Assembly (NCBI GenBank): GCA_016718825.1
Contig: JADKCL010000006.1
Coordinates: 254,043 to 318,042, forward strand
DNA length: 64,000 nucleotides
Origin: Bacteroidota bacterium
Lineage (GTDB): Bacteria > Bacteroidota > Bacteroidia > J057 > JADKCL01
Direction of reading: 5' to 3'
This document shows positions 58,952 to 64,000 of this stretch, one piece after another (within the stretch, counting starts at the first letter, position 1; each line of letters opens with the position of its first letter). Made by a program: the position numbers and the translations under genes. The notes under the pieces were generated by a model. It saw only the letters and a program-made list of their open reading frames with translations. It was not told where the DNA came from and did no database searches.

Positions 58952-61846
58952 TTACACCGCGTACTCTGCCGTTGGCGGGCAGGTGCAGACCAAGTTCCGG
59001 TCGCCGTAGCTGTTGTCGATCTTGGCTACCGATGGCCAGAATTTGTTGCCGACGACGTAAGGGTAGGGGAAGGCGGCCTTTTCGCGGGAATAGGCGTGGG
59101 TCCATTCCGTCGCGGTGATCACGTGCACCGTATGCGGAGCGTTGATGATCACGTTGTCTTCCAAACTTGCCTTGCCCGATTCGATTTCGCGGATTTCCTC
59201 CCGAATGCCCAACATGGCGGCAATGAACTTGTCCAGTTCATGCTTGCTTTCGCTTTCCGTCGGCTCGATCATGAGTGTGCCCGCAACCGGGAAACTCACG
59301 GTCGGCGCATGGTAACCGTAGTCCATCAGACGTTTGGCGACATCACCGGCTTCGACATGCGTTGCTTGCTTCCACTGACGGAAGTCCATGATAAATTCGT
59401 GGGCGACGCGGCCGTTGCTGCCGACATAGAGGATCGGGAATTCCTTTTCCAGCCTTGTCTTCAGGTAGTTGGCATTCAAGATCGCGTACTTCGTCGAATT
59501 GGTCATGCCATCGGGTCCGAGCATACGAATGTAGCCGTAGGAGATCAACAGGATCAGTGCCGAACCCCAAGGCGCTGCCGAAACAGCGTGAATGGCCTTG
59601 TCGCCACCTGTTTGCTGCAAGGGGTGACCGGGCAGGTAAGGGGCAAGCTTCTCATTCACACAGATGGGGCCCATGCCGGGACCGCCACCGCCGTGGGGAA
59701 TGGCGAAGGTTTTGTGCAAGTTCAAGTGGCAAACGTCAGCGCCGATCGACGCGGGATTCGTCAGGCCCACCTGCGCATTCATGTTCGCGCCATCCATATA
59801 GACGAGTCCGCCATTGTCATGGATCATCTGGCAAATTTCGCGGATGCTTTCCTCAAACACGCCGTGCGTCGAAGGATAGGTCACCATGAGCCCTGCCAAA
59901 ACATCTTTGTATTCGATGGCTTTGGCGCGGAGCGCTTCGACTTGGATATTGCCGTTTTCGTCGCAAGGGGTCACGACCACTTCCATGCCGGCCATGACAG
60001 CGCTTGCAGGATTGGTGCCGTGGGCCGACGAAGGAATCAACACCACGGTGCGATGCGTGTCGCCGCGGTCGAGGTGGTAGGCGCGCATGACCATGAGGCC
60101 CGCATATTCGCCTTGTGCACCCGAATTGGGCTGCAAAGAAGTCGCGGCAAAGCCGGTCACTTCAGCGAGGTATTGCTCCAATTCGGCGACGATTTGGGCA
60201 TAACCACCTGCCTGTTTGATCGGCGCGAAGGGGTGCATGCCTGCCCATTGTGGCCATGTGAGCGGCAACAATTCGGCGGCGGCATTGAGCTTCATCGTGC
60301 AGCTTCCGAGGGGAATCATGCTCGTGGTGAGGCTCAAGTCCCTGTTTTCGAGGCGCTTGATGTAGCGCATCAATTCGCTTTCGCTGTGGTAACGGTTGAA
60401 GATGTCGTGGGTCAGGATCGCGCCTTCGCGTTCGAGGTGCTCGGGGTAGATCAGGTTCACGCCGTCTGCCAACGCCTGAAGATCGACTGCGGCATAGGTT
60501 TTTCCGGCTGCAGCTGCGAATGCGGACAAGAGGTTGTGGACGTCTTCTGGCGAATGGGTTTCGTCCAAGGCGACGCTGACTTCCTTGTCGTTGATGAAGC
60601 GCAGGTTGATGGAACGGGATTCGGCCTCCTTGCGCAGGGAATCGGCGGAGACATTGCCCAAATTCACGTGCAAGGTGTCAAAAAACAGCTTGTTGGCTTG
60701 GGAATAACCCAATTTTTCCAGCTGCTGCGCGGTCAGGCGGGCGAGGGTATGCACACGCAAGGCGATGTTGCGGAGGCCTTCGGGGCCATGGTAAACGGCA
60801 TACATCCCGGCCATGATGGCGAGGAGCGCTTGCGCGGTGCAGATATTCGAAGTGGCCTTCTCCCTTTTAATGTGTTGCTCACGCGTTTGAAGGGCCATGC
60901 GCAAGGCTGGATTGCCCTGTGCATCCACCGAAACGCCGATGATACGCCCTGGAATTTGACGCTTGAAGTGGTCGCTCGTGGCAAAAAAGCCTGCGTGCGG
61001 ACCGCCAAAGCCCATGGGCACGCCAAAACGCTGGCTGTTGCCGACCACGACATCCGCACCGAGGGATCCTGGTGAACGGAGCAAAGTCAATGCGAGCAGG
61101 TCGGAGGCGAAGATGCAGAACGAACCGGCTGCCTTGGCAGCTGCAGTGATGGACGCGTAGTCTTCGACGGCACCGGCGGCGGTGGGGTATTGCAACATGC
61201 AACCGAAGGTAGTTTCGTCAAACACCCACGTCGAGGGAGCGCTGACTTCCACGGCGATGTCGAGCGGTTCGGCACGGCAAACGAGAATGTCGATTGTCTG
61301 CGGAAATACGTCGGGGGAAACGAGGAGGCGATTGGCGGGGGCACCCTTGGGGCGCTTGTTTTTCTCGTGGTAGAGCATGATCATGGCCTCGGCGGCGGCG
61401 GTGCCTTCATCGAGCAACGAAGCGTTGGCGAGGGCCATGCCGGTGAGGTCGGTGACCATGGTCTGGAAATTGAGCAGGGCTTCGAGGCGGCCTTGCGCGA
61501 TTTCGGCTTGGTAAGGGGTGTACTGCGTGTACCATCCTGGATTTTCGAGGATGTTGCGCTGAATCACCGGCGGCACGACGGTACCGTAGTAGCCGAGGCC
61601 GATGTGGTTGGTAAAGACCTGGTTTTTGGCGGCGATTTCGCGGAGCAGCTTGAGGTAGCTGTATTCGCTGAGGGCTGCCGGAGTTTGGAGCTCCTTTTGG
61701 AGGCGAATACCCGCAGGCACCGTCTGATCAATGAGTTGGTCGAGCGAGTCAACGCCGATCACTTGGAGCATCGCCGACAATTCGGCGGCATTGGGGCCGA
61801 TGTGGCGGCTCTCAAAACGATCTGTAGAAGAAAGATTGACTTTCAT
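58952..61846 (-). CDS. gcvP: Glycine dehydrogenase (decarboxylating), P-protein
   Basis: 964 residues, the full fused P-protein length; start 61846 (MKVNLSSTDRFESRHIGPNA). RFESRHIGP is the universal N-terminus. The N-terminal half holds YTPYQAEIAQGRLEALLNFQ and the C-terminal half the PLP-binding CHLNLHKTFAIPHGGGGPGM, with Lys about 712. GSCTMKLNAAAELLPLTWPQ precedes it. In the glycine cleavage system it decarboxylates glycine and loads the aminomethyl group on the H-protein lipoamide. No gcvH or gcvT is adjacent, as is common in Bacteroidota, and no glycine riboswitch is visible upstream. An intrinsic terminator follows. Confidence 0.96.
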   Translation of the reverse strand: MKVNLSSTDRFESRHIGPNAAELSAMLQVIGVDSLDQLIDQTVPAGIRLQKELQTPAALSEYSYLKLLREIAAKNQVFTNHIGLGYYGTVVPPVIQRNILENPGWYTQYTPYQAEIAQGRLEALLNFQTMVTDLTGMALANASLLDEGTAAAEAMIMLYHEKNKRPKGAPANRLLVSPDVFPQTIDILVCRAEPLDIAVEVSAPSTWVFDETTFGCMLQYPTAAGAVEDYASITAAAKAAGSFCIFASDLLALTLLRSPGSLGADVVVGNSQRFGVPMGFGGPHAGFFATSDHFKRQIPGRIIGVSVDAQGNPALRMALQTREQHIKREKATSNICTAQALLAIMAGMYAVYHGPEGLRNIALRVHTLARLTAQQLEKLGYSQANKLFFDTLHVNLGNVSADSLRKEAESRSINLRFINDKEVSVALDETHSPEDVHNLLSAFAAAAGKTYAAVDLQALADGVNLIYPEHLEREGAILTHDIFNRYHSESELMRYIKRLENRDLSLTTSMIPLGSCTMKLNAAAELLPLTWPQWAGMHPFAPIKQAGGYAQIVAELEQYLAEVTGFAATSLQPNSGAQGEYAGLMVMRAYHLDRGDTHRTVVLIPSSAHGTNPASAVMAGMEVVVTPCDENGNIQVEALRAKAIEYKDVLAGLMVTYPSTHGVFEESIREICQMIHDNGGLVYMDGANMNAQVGLTNPASIGADVCHLNLHKTFAIPHGGGGPGMGPICVNEKLAPYLPGHPLQQTGGDKAIHAVSAAPWGSALILLISYGYIRMLGPDGMTNSTKYAILNANYLKTRLEKEFPILYVGSNGRVAHEFIMDFRQWKQATHVEAGDVAKRLMDYGYHAPTVSFPVAGTLMIEPTESESKHELDKFIAAMLGIREEIREIESGKASLEDNVIINAPHTVHVITATEWTHAYSREKAAFPYPYVVGNKFWPSVAKIDNSYGDRNLVCTCPPTAEYAV

Positions 61847-62433
61847 ATTATCCCTTGATTTCAATCGATAGGTACCAAAAAGTTGCCGCAAAATTAGGAG
61901 AATTTTGGAAGAAAGGGGGGAGAATGTGGGGAAATTGATTCTTTAATGAATTCCTTGATTTGGCTTCGAATTGTTACATGCCCCTCTTGCAACGATTATG
62001 CCGGCTCAATTGTGCATTTCATAGGAGTAGGTAAGTTGAAAGTGTCTAGTACGAGCTATTTTGGAAGGTTCCCGAAGAATCGAATTGCTGGAACTGAGAA
62101 AAATCAACATTCTATTTTTTGTGATTTGTAAATTAGTGTCCGAATTCTTACATTTGGTTCAGGTTGGGTTTGCCGAATGCATTCGCCGTTCGCGTGAAAT
62201 GCCCCAATCGCCAGAAAGCGGGTCGGCTTCTGGGTTCATTGGAGATTAGAGAGTATTCGTTCTTTGTTGTGTAGCGTCTGTGCCCATTTGTGGTCTTTGT
62301 CGCCTGCTTGAAGATTCACTGCTGTACTTAGGGATGCTGCTGCAACATTCTTCGAGCCTGTTATATTTGTTGGGTGGCAGATTCGTTTGTTTCTGCCCGT
62401 GTTAAAGCGTCAATCAACTTAGTTCGCACAAGG
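61847..62433. other. Gene-free spacer between gcvP and the right-end adhesin
   Basis: 587 bases with no convincing gene; the short open frames here lack any protein character. A TATATTTG box at 62362-62369 fits the TAnnTTTG consensus and lies 65 bases before the adhesin start, a candidate promoter. No hairpin repeats like those elsewhere in the window were noticed. Confidence 0.45.
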
Positions 62434-64000
62434 ATGAGAAATTTTACAAGCGCTGTACTTGGTGTATGTACATTGATATGTGCATATTTTTTTTTCGCCA
62501 GGCACCGTCCTTGGGCAATGCCGGGAAATACGGCCTTAGGCTCGGTTGCTCGCGCGAAGCGAATCAGCATGCCTCGATTTTGATTCCGAATGCCGGTTGT
62601 GGCGTATGGAAGGCAGAAGCCAACTATGGTCCCGGTCGTTATTTCCGGATGCCTGTGCTTGCTGGCGGATGTTATTCGATCTACTTTGGTGCGCCTTTGA
62701 TACCCATTGAGTCTTTCCAAGGTTCCACTGCGACCACTGGGCCATTTGCCTACAACGATGATGGCGGTCCGCATTGTACGGGAACAGCCGCTTCGGTGGA
62801 TATCACGCCCTCCTTCACCGACTACGTTGCGGTTGATGTGCGCCAATACAATTGTCTACCTGGCGGCTCTTCCTCGATCACTGTCAATATCCGGCAAAAC
62901 AATAACCTTTCCATCACGAGTTCAGCAGTGCAACTTTGCCAAGGGCAGACCAGGGCATTGACGGCAGTTCCAGCACGCGTCTCGGTCACACCACAACCCA
63001 ATTCCGGTGATGTCGGAACCTTCACGGGTGCGGGTGTAAGCGGAACCACCTTCACCGCTCCTACCCCAACCGGTGGCACAGCTGTGAATACCATCACCTA
63101 TACATTTGGTTATTGTTCGACGACGCAGAACATTACCGTCTTCCGCACGCCAGCCGCTGCAAATGCAGGTGCCGACATTGTTACTTGCACAGCGAGTGCG
63201 ACACTCGCTGCAACGGCGCCATCCTATGGCACAGGCGCTTGGACGATTGTTTCTGGGCCAGGCGTAATCACCAGCGTCAACAGCAATACCAGTACCGTAA
63301 CCGGTTTGGTGGTTGGAAGTCCGACGACATTACGCTGGACGATCTCCAACGGCCCGTGCGCAACCACGTCGGACGATGTTGTCGTCACGCAGCAAGCACT
63401 TCCGGCAGCGCCGACGAGTGCGCCTTAGCCGCTCCTGCGGCCATGCACACTTTCTCCTCCTCACTTTCTGCGGTTTCGACAGGCAATAGCATTGCTTGGT
63501 ATACCGTTGCATCCGGTGGCGCAAGTTTTGCGACAACGGCAAGCGGCGGCACCACGTCTGTGAATCCAGGCGCAACAACGATTTACTATGCTGAAGCCGT
63601 GACGCCAAATGGCTGCCGAAGCGCATCCCGCACGGCAGTGACGGTGACGGTGAATCCGCTCCCAGCCGCACCTTCCCCCGTAACGGCAAACCCTGCAGCG
63701 ATTTGCACAGGTTTCAGCACCAATTTGGTTGGAACCTCTGTGGGTAATACCATTCGCTGGTACACCGCTTCCACAGGCGGTGCCGCGATCGGAAGTAGCG
63801 CCTCGGGGGGCAACTTCAACGTGGCTCCGACAGCGCCGCAGGCTTATCATGCCGATGCATTGACGCCGGCGGGTTGCGTCAGCCCCTCAAGAACGCCAGT
63901 GACGGTCACGGTCAACTCCTTGCCAACTCCGACGTTTGTTTCGCCAATCACGACCGTTTGCCAGAATGTCGGAGGCAACGTCTACACAACACAGGCTGGT
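62434..64000 (+). CDS. Large Ig-like-repeat surface protein, 5' part (runs off right edge)
   Basis: I start it at ATG 62434, which opens a signal peptide (MRNFTSAVLGVCTLICAYFF). The frame breaks at a run of 9 T in its hydrophobic core (about 62486-62494), and a further muddle lies before 62580. The clear frame then runs to 63428 (GCGVWKAEANYGPGRYFRMP, GCYSIYFGAPLIP, then GAGVSGTTFTAPTPTG and a PKD/Ig-like module). At about 63420 it breaks again; the next frame continues as Ig_7-like modules (IAWYTVASGGASFATTASGG, NTIRWYTASTGGAAIGSSAS) to the edge. These repeats are common in T9SS cargo, but the C-terminus is not in the window, so the export route is inferred. Confidence 0.75.

Noticed and set aside
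58919..61075. A 718-codon plus-strand open frame opposite gcvP
   Set aside because: The gcvP protein on the other strand is unmistakable; the plus-strand translation shows no motif or plausible start.
61847..62433. Glycine riboswitch upstream of gcvP
   Set aside because: The gcvP start is followed closely by ordinary AT-rich spacer with no tandem aptamer-like conserved cores.

Overview
The window looks like a draft-quality stretch of a Bacteroidota chromosome, probably a Saprospiria/Chitinophagia-like environmental bacterium of roughly 50% GC. Support comes from three very large Cys-rich surface proteins with HYR, SprB-like or Ig-like repeats, two of which end in a type IX secretion (T9SS) type-A sorting domain; from a LytS-type kinase with a periplasmic propeller and its LytTR regulator; from a DUF4293 gene; from dnaE followed by thioredoxin; and from TAnnTTTG promoter -7 boxes. 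I found no rRNA, tRNA, CRISPR array or intact insertion sequence.

Layout. 1-4866: 3' part of a giant HYR/SprB adhesin with several frame breaks and duplicated repeats. 5.0-9.3 kb: a GT-C-like membrane protein, then a two-gene Septu-like defence unit (RecF-like ATPase plus HNH nuclease). 9.4-13.4 kb: dnaE (one frame break) and trxA. 13.4-24.5 kb: mixed metabolism and envelope genes, namely a lipoprotein, a DUF1186/SEC-C protein, a Cys/Met-type PLP enzyme with RidA, a RelE/ParE-like toxin-antitoxin pair, a hydroxyacyl-CoA dehydrogenase-like protein with a long acidic insert, two glycosyltransferases, a secreted transglutaminase-like protein and an ABC exporter. 24.6-27.7 kb: a ferritin-like/unknown gene pair and a small secreted protein. 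27.8-31.5 kb: a histidine kinase and LytTR regulator. 32.0-40.9 kb: a minus-strand cluster with an unrecognised protein of about 2,080 residues (split by two frame breaks), a secreted protein and a membrane protein. 41.4-46.5 kb: an intact 1,691-residue T9SS cargo protein. 46.7-62 kb: housekeeping and small envelope genes (truA, thiolase, two paralogous DUF4878-like lipoproteins, DUF4293 pair, L,D-transpeptidase, UPF0173 hydrolase, FMN reductase, SET protein, SMR exporter, gcvP). 62.4-64.0 kb: the start of another giant adhesin, which runs off the right edge.

The essential dnaE gene is interrupted by a single-base frame error, and other breaks sit at homopolymers. Most broken frames here are therefore better explained by consensus errors than by gene decay. 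Intergenic DNA is rich in foldback repeats: a two-copy MITE-like element with a perfect 17-bp stem, a GCCGC-NNNN-GCGGC family, and an AGCGCCCCCGACGC cluster. It also holds G-tracts of 18 and about 69 bases that may be artefacts.

The best candidates for something undescribed are the 32-41 kb cluster, the acidic-insert dehydrogenase-like protein, the ferritin-like/unknown pair and the palindromic element. The Septu-like pair is a recognisable defence architecture rather than a new one.
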